64,000 bases of DNA from Anaerolineales bacterium UBA2317. Its GTDB lineage: Bacteria > Chloroflexota > Anaerolineae > Anaerolineales > Villigracilaceae. The DNA lies in the NCBI GenBank assembly GCA_002345215.1, contig DDVH01000022.1, forward strand, positions 124,169-188,168. The letters run 5' to 3'. Both the position numbers and the translations under genes were made by a program. Below, piece after piece: positions 24,155 through 33,913 of the stretch. The stretch's first letter is position 1, and every line of letters starts with the position of its first letter. Under the pieces are notes generated by a model. That model made no database searches. It worked only from the letters and a program-made list of their open reading frames with translations, and had not been told where the DNA came from.

Positions 24155-25726
24155 ATGTCTTTCCGAACCTACTTCCTCCTCTTTCTATCTGGCTTAATTC
24201 TTCCCATCATCCTTGCCCAATTTCAACCCAAGCCTGGTTATTTAGATTCTGAATATTATTATGCTGGCGGAATCCAACTCGCTACTGGAAATGGCTTCAA
24301 TGAACCCTACCTGTGGAATTATTTAGACGGCACAAAATCACTGCCACACCCATCCCATACCTATTGGTTTCCGCTTGCATCTATTATCTCTGCAATCTCG
24401 ATGTGGCTATTCAATAACACAAGTTATGCCGTTGCTAGAATTCCTTTCATTATTATTGCCGCACTGGTTGTTCCAATCACAGTCCATGTAGCTTATTTAT
24501 TTTCCAAACGAAAAGACATGGCAATTATTTCAGCAGTCTTTGCCATTTTCTCTGTCTATCATGCCCCATTCGTCGGCGTGACAGATAACTTTAGTTTGTT
24601 CATGTTCTTTGGTGGCTTGTATTTTATTTTTATAACAAAACTACTCGAAGATTCAACACAAAAAAAGAATTATTTTATTCTTGGTATTCTCTCAGGGTTA
24701 TTATCTTTATCTCGTAGCGATGGCTTACTCTGGCTTGGTATCACCTTTCTATTTATATTATTTCGCATCAAAAATTACGAATTACCAATCACCAATCTCT
24801 TATCACGTTTCACGCATCAGGCATCACTTGCACTTCTCGGCTTCCTCCTTATTATGTCGCCTTGGTATTATCGAAATCTTTCAACTTTCGGTACACTCAT
24901 GGCGCCGGGTGGAAGTCGCGCCTTGTGGCTTCAAAACTACGAACAGACTTTTATCTATCCACCCGAGGCGTTGACTAAAGAATCATTTCTCGAATATGGC
25001 TGGGAAAATATTTGGAACGATAGGCTTTGGGCAATTAGCAATAATCTACAAAGTGGATTTGCCGCACATGGTGGCATCATTTTATTTCCATTCATCCTTG
25101 CAGGCATACTTTATTTTCGCAAAGATGAAAGAGTCAAACTTGCAGTCATTGCTTGGTTGATTTTATTTTTCGTAATGACATTTATCTTCCCATTCGCTGG
25201 TGTGCGTGGAGCATTCTTCCATGCTGGCGCGGCATTACAACCGATATGGTGGACTCTGGCGCCTTTAGGCTTAGATTCAATTCTCGCATCTCTCCGAAAA
25301 CGAAACTGGGGTGATGAGCGCGGCAGAATCATTTTCACCAGCAGTTTGGTTTTAGTTACAATCATCCTTACATTTTTTGTTGCCTACATTCGCATCTTTC
25401 AATTAGGATGGGGCGAAGGCAAAACAAATTATGTCGCAGTAGAGCAGATATTGGTCGAGAATGGGAGCGAAAAAGAAGATATCGTCATTGCTTGGGATGC
25501 GCCTTTATATTATTTAGATACAAATCGTTCCGCCGTTTCAATCCCTTATGGTGGTGTTGAAGCAGTTCTAGCGGTTTCAAAACAATTTAATGCAGATTAT
25601 CTTGTCCTTGAACCCGAAGCCGCACTAGGCGAATTAAAAGATTTACTTGAATCTCCAAATCAATATGAAAACTTTATTCTCTTAGGTGAAGTAAATGGCG
25701 CAAAAATTTTCAGAATCGATCAATAA
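24155..25726 (+). CDS. GT-C/PMT-like membrane glycosyltransferase
   Basis: 523 residues, about eleven membrane helices. The first extracytoplasmic loop has LDSEYYYAGGIQLATGNGF, the D/E-rich pattern of GT39/GT83 enzymes (ArnT/PMT type). A soluble C-terminal stretch (about 410-523) includes IVIAWDAPLYYLDTNRSAV. A 57-base segment at 24770 with ATTACGAATTACCAATCACC units encodes part of a loop and looks repeat-derived. The 3' end overlaps the next gene by 32 bases. Acceptor and sugar unknown. Confidence 0.75.
   Translation: MSFRTYFLLFLSGLILPIILAQFQPKPGYLDSEYYYAGGIQLATGNGFNEPYLWNYLDGTKSLPHPSHTYWFPLASIISAISMWLFNNTSYAVARIPFIIIAALVVPITVHVAYLFSKRKDMAIISAVFAIFSVYHAPFVGVTDNFSLFMFFGGLYFIFITKLLEDSTQKKNYFILGILSGLLSLSRSDGLLWLGITFLFILFRIKNYELPITNLLSRFTHQASLALLGFLLIMSPWYYRNLSTFGTLMAPGGSRALWLQNYEQTFIYPPEALTKESFLEYGWENIWNDRLWAISNNLQSGFAAHGGIILFPFILAGILYFRKDERVKLAVIAWLILFFVMTFIFPFAGVRGAFFHAGAALQPIWWTLAPLGLDSILASLRKRNWGDERGRIIFTSSLVLVTIILTFFVAYIRIFQLGWGEGKTNYVAVEQILVENGSEKEDIVIAWDAPLYYLDTNRSAVSIPYGGVEAVLAVSKQFNADYLVLEPEAALGELKDLLESPNQYENFILLGEVNGAKIFRIDQ
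24770..24826. repeat. Repeat-like segment inside the membrane glycosyltransferase gene
   Basis: Units of AATTACSAATYACC followed by TCACG(T/C)...CATCAGGCATCA; this is the same style as the intergenic CTGATTAC repeats, read in frame as KNYELPITNLLSRF. Confidence 0.5.
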
Positions 25727-27185
25727 ACTCTCACCACGCGATTTTTTTATCATTGCAGTTACTGTAATATTCATTGCTTCTATTTATTTAATAACAAGTC
25801 ACTTCACTTATACCATTGGCTTTCCATTAGATGATTCATGGATTCATCAAACCTATGCACGTAATTTGGCACAACATGGCGAATGGTCATTTCGTGTCGG
25901 TATCCCATCCGCAGGCTCCACAGCACCGCTTTGGTCAGCATTGCTTTCAATTGGTTTTCTATTAAATCTTGCTCCATATATATGGTCATATTTTCTCGGC
26001 ATTGTCATCTTATTTTCGTTAGCAGTTTTATGCGAATGGGCAGTTCGTAAACTCGTTAACTCTTACAATCCCAAATTCCCTTGGGTCGGAATTTTCATCG
26101 CCCTCGAATGGCATTTGGCTTGGGCGGCAATGTCTGGCATGGAAACTTTATTACATGGATTCATTGTCACAACCGTTTTGATTCTGTTGATGACAAACTC
26201 GCGTCGTTACCTGACTTTAGGCTTGCTTGCCGGGTTGTCAGTTTGGATTCGCCCCGACGGTTTAACTTTGCTTGCCCCAATTGCATTTACTATTTTTTTC
26301 ACCGAACAGGATATGCATTCACGTCTAAGAGCTTTTTTTCCAGTGTTAATTGGCTTTGGGTCAATTTTTCTTTTTTATTTGCTCTTCAACCTCGCCATTG
26401 GCGGAACGCCAATGCCAAACACATTTTATGCCAAACAAGCAGAATATGCTTCATGGCAAGCATTACCCATTTTTGAACGCTTGGGTCAAATGCTTTTGCA
26501 GTTATTGGTTGGCCCAAGTTTAGTATTAGTACCCGGTGTAATCGCTTGGGTTATCAAATCGGTTCGTGAAAAAAACTGGGGAAACATTGCCGCCATCTTG
26601 TGGTGTTTTGGATATTTATATTTATACACATCGCGCTTGCCTGTTTATCAACATGGTCGTTATCTTATGCCGGCTATGCCGATTTTCTTTTTATTTGGTT
26701 TATTGGCTTTTGCAGAATTTGATAAAAGCAAATTGTTCAATCGTTATCATTGGGTAGGGCAGGCGATATGGCGTGGCAGTGTTGTTATGTTTGTTGTTGC
26801 ATTTATTTTCTTGGGCGCTAGGTCTTATGCTCAAGATGTAGGAGTGATTGAAAGTGAAATGGTGGTGACAGCAAAATGGGTTGCAGAGAATGTCCCCGCG
26901 GGCAGAACAATTGCCGCGCACGATATAGGTGCGTTGGGCTACTTTGATGAGCATCCGCTGATAGACCTCGCTGGGTTAATATCTCCAGAAGTGATTCCAT
27001 TTATCCGTGATGAAGAGCAATTGGCAGAGTTTTTAAATGAAAACGCCGCAGATTATTTGATTGCATTTCCAAGTTTTTATCCACACCTGACGGATTCTGC
27101 TGAAATTGCCTTTGAAACGGGTAGCCCAATTACCCTTGCAATGGGCGAACAAAATATGACAGTTTATCTGTGGAAACGCCCATAA
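25695..27185 (+). CDS. GT-C-like membrane glycosyltransferase
   Basis: 496 residues, about ten to eleven membrane helices. First loop: FPLDDSWIHQTYARNLAQHGEW, with the Asp pair expected of GT-C enzymes; GSTAPLWS follows. A C-terminal extracytoplasmic part (about 385-496) has ENVPAGRTIAAHDIGALGYF and DLAGLISPEVIPF, typical of this Chloroflexota family. It overlaps the previous gene by 32 bases and is the last of three membrane glycosyltransferase-like genes. Confidence 0.72.
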   Translation: MAQKFSESINKLSPRDFFIIAVTVIFIASIYLITSHFTYTIGFPLDDSWIHQTYARNLAQHGEWSFRVGIPSAGSTAPLWSALLSIGFLLNLAPYIWSYFLGIVILFSLAVLCEWAVRKLVNSYNPKFPWVGIFIALEWHLAWAAMSGMETLLHGFIVTTVLILLMTNSRRYLTLGLLAGLSVWIRPDGLTLLAPIAFTIFFTEQDMHSRLRAFFPVLIGFGSIFLFYLLFNLAIGGTPMPNTFYAKQAEYASWQALPIFERLGQMLLQLLVGPSLVLVPGVIAWVIKSVREKNWGNIAAILWCFGYLYLYTSRLPVYQHGRYLMPAMPIFFLFGLLAFAEFDKSKLFNRYHWVGQAIWRGSVVMFVVAFIFLGARSYAQDVGVIESEMVVTAKWVAENVPAGRTIAAHDIGALGYFDEHPLIDLAGLISPEVIPFIRDEEQLAEFLNENAADYLIAFPSFYPHLTDSAEIAFETGSPITLAMGEQNMTVYLWKRP

Positions 27186-27229
27186 TGGGTTAAAATAGAA
27201 GAAACTAACAAGAGAGAGAATCTCCCGGG

Positions 27230-27931
27230 ATGAACCCAATTACATTACTCATTGTTGACGACCATCCGCTGTTTCGGCAAGGCGTAGTAGATGCTTTGTC
27301 TTTAGAAACAGATATGCGTATCATTGCCCAATCTTCATCTGGTGATGAAGCGTTGGATTTAATCCAAACGAAAAAACCAACCGTAGCAGTTTTGGATGTA
27401 AATTTGCCTGGCATGAATGGTCAGCAAATTACACATCAAGTTTCACAAGAACGCCTTGGTACTCGCATCATTTTAATGACAGGCTATGATGATATTGAGC
27501 AAGCCATTCATGCGGCATTGGCTGGCGCACATGGCTATTGTTCAAAAAATATTGAACCACAATCATTGGCTCGCATTATTCGTGAAGTGGCTGAAGGCAA
27601 ATATGTGTTTGCTAATAACGTCTTTACACGACGTGAACTTGAATTATGGATTGAAGAAAAGATGGAAGGCGCGCGTCGCTCTTACAGTGAACCTGGTACG
27701 CCATTTCATCCTTTATCTGAACGTGAAATGGAAGTGCTCTCTTGTGTGGTACGTGGCATGAGTAATAAAGAAATTGCGGCTTTGCTTGGTATTAGTCATC
27801 AAACGGTTAAGAATCATGTCACTGCAATTTTGAGAAAATTTGGTGTAGAAGACCGTACTCAAGCGGTCGTCTATGCTTTGAAGCGCGGATGGGTAACTTT
27901 ACGCGATACGGATATTCATTCTCAGGAGTGA
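27230..27931 (+). CDS. NarL/LuxR family response regulator
   Basis: 233 residues. REC domain (about 5-120) with DDHP at 10-13, phosphoacceptor D56 in VLDVNLPG, and the C-terminal LuxR helix-turn-helix (about 162-222): PLSEREMEVLSCVVRGMSNK, then HQTVKNHVTAILRKFGVEDR. It is the output partner of the histidine kinase encoded five bases downstream. The pair lies just ahead of the Tad pilus genes and could regulate them, which is inference. Confidence 0.93.
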   Translation: MNPITLLIVDDHPLFRQGVVDALSLETDMRIIAQSSSGDEALDLIQTKKPTVAVLDVNLPGMNGQQITHQVSQERLGTRIILMTGYDDIEQAIHAALAGAHGYCSKNIEPQSLARIIREVAEGKYVFANNVFTRRELELWIEEKMEGARRSYSEPGTPFHPLSEREMEVLSCVVRGMSNKEIAALLGISHQTVKNHVTAILRKFGVEDRTQAVVYALKRGWVTLRDTDIHSQE

Positions 27932-27935
27932 TGGT

Positions 27936-28940
27936 ATGTCTGATGAAGTAATTGACTTTAGTAATGAATTGACAGAAACACAACGTGCTTTGCGTGAAGT
28001 AACTTTGATGATTGAGCAAAGTCAAGGGGAATTATCAAAACTGACACAAAGAAACACTGCCATTACATCTCACTTACAACAAGCCCAAAAACAAGGTGGC
28101 AATGTAGATGAAATCAAGATGGCGTATGATTCTGCCTTAGATGCTCAGCAACGTCTATTTGTGATGCGTGGTCAATTAGAAAAATTACAAAACGATAAAT
28201 CTCATCTTGAAAAATATAAATCAACTTTAGAGAAGTTGATTTTGTCTGGAAATGGTGATGGTGGCAGTTCTTCAGCATCTTCTGGAGCAAAAAGTCAAAT
28301 GGCAGGGATTGAGATGATAGTTAATGCGCAAGAATCAGAGCGACAAAGATTATCTCGCCAAATGCATGATGGTCCTGCACAAGCATTATCCAATTTTATT
28401 TTGCAAACCGAAATTGCCATGCGTCTTTTAGATGTAGATGCTGCACAGGCAAAAGAAGAATTAGGAAACTTGAAGAACTCAGCAATGGGGACATTTCAAA
28501 AAGTTCGCAATTTTATTTTTGAATTGCGCCCTATGATGTTGGATGATTTAGGGCTAGCCCCGACGATTAAGAAATATGCCGAAGCTTTCAAAGAACAAAC
28601 AGCTTTGGATGTCAATCTAACCATTACAGGTACAGAGCGCCGTTTTGAACCATATATTGAAGTGATGATCTTCCGTGCCTTTCAAGAATTGCTTGGCAAC
28701 ACAGCTAGGCACAGTCAAGCCACAAGTGTCAAAGCGCATTTAGATTTAGGAAGTGATAACATCCGCATTAGTGTAGATGATAATGGAAAAGGATTTGACC
28801 CAGAAATATTAAAGGAATCTTCAAACCTCGGTTTGAAACTAATCCGTGAACGGGCTGAAATGTTAGGCGGAAATTTTGAAATAGATAGTACCATTGGGTC
28901 TGGGGCAAGAATTTCTTTTAGCGTCCCGGCGAAATCCTAA
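27936..28940 (+). CDS. DegS-like cytosolic sensor histidine kinase (HisKA_3)
   Basis: 334 residues with no membrane segment. The first 105 residues are a long coiled coil, as in DegS. A Ser/Gly linker leads to the HisKA_3 box ESERQRLSRQMHDGPAQAL (H144) and the HATPase domain with N-box FQELLGNTARHSQ, VDDNGKGFD and GLKLIRERAEMLGG. It should phosphorylate the NarL-type regulator encoded immediately upstream. CAGGAG precedes the ATG. A terminator follows. Confidence 0.92.
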   Translation: MSDEVIDFSNELTETQRALREVTLMIEQSQGELSKLTQRNTAITSHLQQAQKQGGNVDEIKMAYDSALDAQQRLFVMRGQLEKLQNDKSHLEKYKSTLEKLILSGNGDGGSSSASSGAKSQMAGIEMIVNAQESERQRLSRQMHDGPAQALSNFILQTEIAMRLLDVDAAQAKEELGNLKNSAMGTFQKVRNFIFELRPMMLDDLGLAPTIKKYAEAFKEQTALDVNLTITGTERRFEPYIEVMIFRAFQELLGNTARHSQATSVKAHLDLGSDNIRISVDDNGKGFDPEILKESSNLGLKLIRERAEMLGGNFEIDSTIGSGARISFSVPAKS

Positions 28941-28944
28941 TCAA

Positions 28945-28972
28945 AAAGGCTTAACAATCTTGTTAAGCCTTT
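28945..28972 (+). terminator. Intrinsic terminator
   Basis: AAAGGCTTAACA-ATCT-TGTTAAGCCTTT followed by a short T-rich run; it separates the kinase gene from the pilus operon. Confidence 0.75.
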
Positions 28973-29085
28973 GTTTAATAGTACTTTTTATCATCACCCC
29001 ATAATATGCTTTTGACATTTTTCTTGTATAATGAATATGTTATAAGTACCAGAAATAACACAGAACTCGTTGAGAGGAGCAGACT

Positions 29086-30186
29086 ATGCGTCGCGGTCGT
29101 ACCCTGATTTTAGTCCTATTAATTATTATTATTGGTTTGGTAGTGGGTTTTGTTGCTATTAACCAATTCTTAACTGCACAACAACCGGAAGATACTGGTC
29201 CAGTATATGTTGATGTTTATTATGCTGCCCAGAATATTGCTCAAGGTGCTACGATTACGGAGGATGTACTCGCTACATTAAGAGTGCCTCAAGAAAATCT
29301 TGTAGCTGTTATGTTTACACCGGATGAACTTCCGCTTCTAGTCGGGAAAGTTTCAAGATTCCCGCTTGACCAAGGTGTGGTCATTACTGAAGCGATGGTT
29401 TCAGATGCTTCATCAGCTGTACCTGTATCCGGTCCTGAATGGGCATCATTGATACCTCCCGGTATGACGGCTATGTCTATACCTACGGACCGTTTGTCTG
29501 TTTCTGGCTATGCTGTTAATGATGGTGCCCATGTAAACATCAATGCTTGTTTACTATTTGTAGATGTTGACCCCTCATTTCAAACAATTTTACCTAACCT
29601 AACTGCTATCGTAACAGGTACAGGTTTAGGTAATGTACAAAGGCAAGGTGATACTGCAACTGGTTTTACAACAGAAGGTTTACCAATTCTTTCACTCGGT
29701 GTTGCAGCTGCAGATTCAGCACAAGGCCGTTTAGAATTGGATCCATCACTTCAACAACCCTTTTATGTGATTCCTGCTGAGGCACAACGCCCTCGTATGG
29801 TATGTCAGATGTTATTACAAGATGTGGTTGTTTTGAAGCTTGGTAATTTTCCACTTGTACCTGCTGTTATAACCCCAGAACAACAACAAGACCCAAATGC
29901 TCAACCTGCTGCACCGGTAGCGCCTGATATTGTCACTTTGGTTGTATCCCCTCAAGACTCAATCACATTATCTTACTTAGTATATTCGAATGCAAAACTA
30001 ATGTTGACTTTGCGTAACCCAAGTGATCAGGCAAGAGTTGCAAGTGAAGCTTCCACCTTACAATTTTTACTAAGTCAATATAATATCCCGGTACCTGCAA
30101 AATTACCTTATGCAATGCAACCTGCTCTGACAGCCTTAATTTCTCCAGTTTTACCAAATGATGCTCCTGTAGAGCCGGAACAATAA
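29086..30186 (+). CDS. cpaB: Flp pilus assembly protein CpaB-like
   Basis: 366 residues. One N-terminal membrane helix (about 6-28), then a SAF domain (YVDVYYAAQNIAQGATITEDVLATLRVP) and the RcpC/CpaB beta-rich region. CpaB works at the envelope in Tad pilus assembly. AGAGGAG precedes the ATG. A TTGACA at 29012 is a possible -35, but the best -10 is poorly spaced. First of five pilus genes (cpaB-cpaE-cpaF-tadB-tadC). No pilin or prepilin peptidase gene is in the window. Confidence 0.82.
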   Translation: MRRGRTLILVLLIIIIGLVVGFVAINQFLTAQQPEDTGPVYVDVYYAAQNIAQGATITEDVLATLRVPQENLVAVMFTPDELPLLVGKVSRFPLDQGVVITEAMVSDASSAVPVSGPEWASLIPPGMTAMSIPTDRLSVSGYAVNDGAHVNINACLLFVDVDPSFQTILPNLTAIVTGTGLGNVQRQGDTATGFTTEGLPILSLGVAAADSAQGRLELDPSLQQPFYVIPAEAQRPRMVCQMLLQDVVVLKLGNFPLVPAVITPEQQQDPNAQPAAPVAPDIVTLVVSPQDSITLSYLVYSNAKLMLTLRNPSDQARVASEASTLQFLLSQYNIPVPAKLPYAMQPALTALISPVLPNDAPVEPEQ

Positions 30187-30213
30187 AATTCAATCTGTGG
30201 ATATACCTTAAGT

Positions 30214-31452
30214 ATGGATAAAATTCGAGTCTTGATTGTTGATGATATTGCAGAAACGCGCGAAAATGTGCGTAAGTTGCTACAATTCGAGTCTGATGTG
30301 GATGTGGTGGGTACGGCTCGCACAGGCCGGGAAGGTATACAACTTGCTGGCGAGCTTGACCCTGATGTTATTCTAATGGACATCAACATGCCAGATATTG
30401 ATGGCATTACTGCTACTGAGGAAATCCGTCAGAAATCGCCACATATTCAGGTTGTCATTTTATCTGTTCAAGGTGACCCAAATTATATGCGCCGTGCTAT
30501 GTTGGCTGGCGCAAGAGATTTTTTAACAAAGCCTCCTATGGGAGATGATTTAATCTCAGCCATTAAGCGAGCTGGTGAAATGGCACATAGTGAACGTTCT
30601 AAAGGTGCCAAGCAACAAATGAGTGTTTCTGGACCTGGCGGCATGATGGGAGCAATGACAGGTTTTGCGCCTGCCACAAAAGGAAAAATAATTGTTGTAT
30701 ATAGCCCAAAAGGTGGCACTGGTTGTACCACTGTAGCAGTTAATTTAGCAATTGCCTTAAATAATGAAGATACGAGAGCAGTGTTAGTAGATGGAAACTT
30801 ACAATTTGGTGATGTGGCTATCTTTGTTAATGAGCAAGGTAAAAATACAGTTCTTGATATTGCGCCCCGTGTTGACGATTTAGATAATGAAATCGTAGAT
30901 GAAATCCTAGTGAAGCATGAGGCATCTGGAATTCGTATTTTAGCGGCACCACAAAAACCAGAATATGCGGAACGTGTTTCTGCTGACCAATTTATCAGGG
31001 TTTTACAGTTTCTTCAAAATATGTACTCGTATATTGTGGTAGATACTTCAACTATTTTGACAGATGTTGTACTTTCAACAGTTGATAACAGTGATGTTGT
31101 GGTTTTAATTACAACTCAAGAAATCCCGGCAATTAAAAATGCTCGTTCTTTCTTAGATTTATTGCAAACTATGGGTATTAACAAAGAACGGGTAGTGTTT
31201 GCTATGAACCGTTACGATAAGCGCATTTCGATTTCACCGGAACGAGTTAGTGAAAATCTTAAGCATGAGATTGCGGCTACCATACCTTTTGACGAAAAAA
31301 TTGCAATTACTGCTGTAAATCGAGGTGTGCCTTTTATGTTAGATAATAAATCTCAACCAATAGGAAGAGGAATTCTTTCGTTGGCTGAAGCAGTTCGGGC
31401 GCGGATTACTGCTATCGAAGCAGTAGATGGTGCGCCAATTGGTAAACGTTAA
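30214..31452 (+). CDS. cpaE: CpaE/TadZ-like receiver-ParA ATPase
   Basis: 412 residues. An N-terminal REC domain with an apparently functional acceptor (DD at 10-11, ILMDINMPDIDG with D55, TKPP) is fused to a MinD/ParA-type ATPase (about 150-400) with deviant Walker A YSPKGGTGCTT. TadZ/CpaE proteins place the pilus machine at the cell pole. In many TadZ proteins the REC part is degenerate; here all phosphorylation residues are kept, so a kinase may control it. Ends 11 bases before cpaF. Confidence 0.9.
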   Translation: MDKIRVLIVDDIAETRENVRKLLQFESDVDVVGTARTGREGIQLAGELDPDVILMDINMPDIDGITATEEIRQKSPHIQVVILSVQGDPNYMRRAMLAGARDFLTKPPMGDDLISAIKRAGEMAHSERSKGAKQQMSVSGPGGMMGAMTGFAPATKGKIIVVYSPKGGTGCTTVAVNLAIALNNEDTRAVLVDGNLQFGDVAIFVNEQGKNTVLDIAPRVDDLDNEIVDEILVKHEASGIRILAAPQKPEYAERVSADQFIRVLQFLQNMYSYIVVDTSTILTDVVLSTVDNSDVVVLITTQEIPAIKNARSFLDLLQTMGINKERVVFAMNRYDKRISISPERVSENLKHEIAATIPFDEKIAITAVNRGVPFMLDNKSQPIGRGILSLAEAVRARITAIEAVDGAPIGKR

Positions 31453-31463
31453 GGAGTTTTATT

Positions 31464-32924
31464 ATGTCGTTACTTCGACGTATTGAGCAAGGTCAAGGAA
31501 ATAATAATGCACAGGGAAATACTAATGCGAATCCGCCGGCGCAAGGAGCAGGTGGAGGTGGGCAAGCAGGTTCAGGCGGAGGTGGAGGCGACTCATCCCG
31601 CCTTTCATCATTACAAGCCCGAAGAGTCAGTGCACCGATAACATCCCCGCAAGCCGGGTCCTATTTTGATTTGAAGACCCGCGTCCAAAATAAGTTGTTG
31701 GCTGAAATTGACCCTTCGATGGATGTGACGCGGACGGAAGAAGTTCGCCGTACTATTCAAGGTTTGTTTGAGCAGATTCTTGCAGAAGAAAATATTGTTC
31801 TTTCACGCCCAGAGCGTGCGCGTTTGTTTGAACAAATTGCGGCTGAAATTTTAGGTTTTGGTCCTTTGCAATCTCTGTTAGAAGATGACACCATTACAGA
31901 AATTATGGTGAACGGACCGAAGAATATTTATATTGAACGTAAAGGTAAGATTCATCGTGTGCCAATTACATTTGAGAGTAATGACCATGTGATGAGAATT
32001 ATTGATCGTATCGTTGCACCACTTGGACGCCGTATTGATGAATCTAGCCCATATGTAGATGCGCGTTTGCCTGATGGTTCTCGTGTGAATGCTGTCATTC
32101 CGCCTATTTCTTTGGTGGGACCTGTTTTGACCATTCGTAAATTTTCTAAAAACCCAATTACAGTTGATCAGATGGTTCAGTTTGGCTCTATTTCTGCTGA
32201 GTCGGTTCAATTCTTAAAGGCTTGTGTAGAGTCACGTTTGAATATCATTATTTCTGGTGGTACAGGTTCTGGTAAAACGACATTGTTGAATGTGCTTTCG
32301 AGTTTTATTCCATCGGATGAACGCATTTTGACAATTGAAAACGCGGCTGAATTGCAATTACGTCAAGAGCATGTTGTGACCTTAGAGTCGCGCCCGCCTA
32401 ACATTGAAGGTCGTGGTGAAATTACGATTCGTGATTTGGTAATCAATGCTTTGCGTATGCGCCCTGAAAGAATTATCGTGGGTGAGTGCCGTGGTGGTGA
32501 AACCTTAGATATGTTACAAGCCATGAATACAGGTCACGATGGTTCGATGACGACAGCCCACGCCAACAGTCCGCGTGATGCATTGGCTCGTATCGAAACC
32601 ATGTGTTTGATGGCTGGTATGGATTTGCCAGTGCGCGCTATTCGTGAACAAGTGGCAAGCGCAGTGGATGTGATTGTGCAACAAGAACGTATGCGTGATG
32701 GTACTCGTAAAGTGACTACCATTGCAGAAGTCAGTGGTATGGAAGGTGAAGTAATTACCATGACCGATATTTTCGTCTTTGAGCAATCTGGTACTGAAAA
32801 TGGAAGAATTATCGGTCGGTTACGCCCAACTGGTTTAAGACCAAAATTTATGGACAAGATTGAAGCGGCTGGAATTCAACTTCCACCTTCTATTTTTGGT
32901 ATCGGCGAAAGACGCCGCTATTAA
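31464..32924 (+). CDS. cpaF: CpaF/TadA secretion ATPase
   Basis: 486 residues. The first 50 residues are a Gly/Asn/Gln-rich low-complexity tail. The type II/IV secretion ATPase core follows: Walker A GGTGSGKTT (about 265-273), the Asp box, the Walker B region RIIVGECRGGE and the His box GSMTTAHANSPRDAL. It powers pilin polymerisation at the inner membrane. Good Shine-Dalgarno AAGGAG. Confidence 0.95.
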   Translation: MSLLRRIEQGQGNNNAQGNTNANPPAQGAGGGGQAGSGGGGGDSSRLSSLQARRVSAPITSPQAGSYFDLKTRVQNKLLAEIDPSMDVTRTEEVRRTIQGLFEQILAEENIVLSRPERARLFEQIAAEILGFGPLQSLLEDDTITEIMVNGPKNIYIERKGKIHRVPITFESNDHVMRIIDRIVAPLGRRIDESSPYVDARLPDGSRVNAVIPPISLVGPVLTIRKFSKNPITVDQMVQFGSISAESVQFLKACVESRLNIIISGGTGSGKTTLLNVLSSFIPSDERILTIENAAELQLRQEHVVTLESRPPNIEGRGEITIRDLVINALRMRPERIIVGECRGGETLDMLQAMNTGHDGSMTTAHANSPRDALARIETMCLMAGMDLPVRAIREQVASAVDVIVQQERMRDGTRKVTTIAEVSGMEGEVITMTDIFVFEQSGTENGRIIGRLRPTGLRPKFMDKIEAAGIQLPPSIFGIGERRRY

Positions 32925-32952
32925 AAAGCGATTTTAGAGAACAAAGGAACAC

Positions 32953-33912
32953 ATGGCTTGGATTATTATTATTGGTGGCATCATCTTAATCATTTTATTG
33001 ATTATTGGTGTTGTTATTTCTTCAAATAGTGAGCGGGCATTAGTTGAAGAGCGTTTAAGTCAATATATAGATGATGGTAGTAACAAAGATGATGTGGATC
33101 GTGAGGCACAGAAATATGTACTCACAAATTGGGTTTCTAGAAGGGTAGAAAAAACAAACTTTGGTGATGGCATTGCAAAACAACTTGCCCGCGCAGATTT
33201 AAAATTAAAGGTGGCGGAATACCTGGTTGTCATTGTTGCTAGTATCTTTATTTTTGCGTTGTTTGCATGGTTTTTTGGGAATCGTCATCCTGTATCTGCC
33301 TTGATTGGCGCTGGTATCGGCGCAATTGCTCCACGATTTTATGTGAGGACTCAACAGCGTAAAAGGTTGCAAAAATTTAATGACCAATTACCTGATATGC
33401 TTAACTTGATGGTAAATGGTTTGCGTGCAGGTTACTCTACAATGCAAGCTATGGAGGCGATTAGCAAGGAATTGCCTTCTCCTATTAATGATGAATTTAA
33501 GCGGGTTGTTCAAGAAATGCAAATTGGTATTCCTATGGAAACAGCGCTTGATAATTTATTACGACGTATTCCAAGCGACGATCTTGACTTTGTGGTAACC
33601 GCTATTAACGTCCAGCGTGAAGTTGGTGGTAATCTCTCTGAAATTTTAGATAGTATATCTTTTACGATCCGTGAACGTATCCGCATCAAAGGTGAAGTAC
33701 GTGTGCTGACTGCTCAAGTACGGACTTCCGGTACCGTCCTCTCCTTAATTCCATTTGGTCTTACAATTATTCTTTGGTTTCTTAACCCAGAATATTTATT
33801 ATCTGTGACAGCTGGTGGGCCTATCTGTACATCTATTATTATTTGTGTTGTACTTGGCTTAATTTCTTCTAGTTATTTTATTATGATGAAGATAGCAGAT
33901 ATCGAGGTGTAA
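32953..33912 (+). CDS. tadB: Tad pilus inner-membrane platform protein TadB
   Basis: 319 residues with an N-terminal helix, two central helices, a GspF/T2SSF domain (about 160-290; LPDMLNLMVNGLRAGYSTMQAMEAI) and a C-terminal pair of helices. It pairs with TadC to form the platform the CpaF ATPase acts on. One base before the tadC reading unit; same operon. Confidence 0.9.
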   Translation: MAWIIIIGGIILIILLIIGVVISSNSERALVEERLSQYIDDGSNKDDVDREAQKYVLTNWVSRRVEKTNFGDGIAKQLARADLKLKVAEYLVVIVASIFIFALFAWFFGNRHPVSALIGAGIGAIAPRFYVRTQQRKRLQKFNDQLPDMLNLMVNGLRAGYSTMQAMEAISKELPSPINDEFKRVVQEMQIGIPMETALDNLLRRIPSDDLDFVVTAINVQREVGGNLSEILDSISFTIRERIRIKGEVRVLTAQVRTSGTVLSLIPFGLTIILWFLNPEYLLSVTAGGPICTSIIICVVLGLISSSYFIMMKIADIEV

Positions 33913-33913
33913 T

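Noticed and set aside
29012..29042. TTGACA at 29012 as promoter of the pilus operon
   Set aside because: The nearest -10-like hexamers are 9 or 19 bases away instead of 17, so I did not list it as a promoter.
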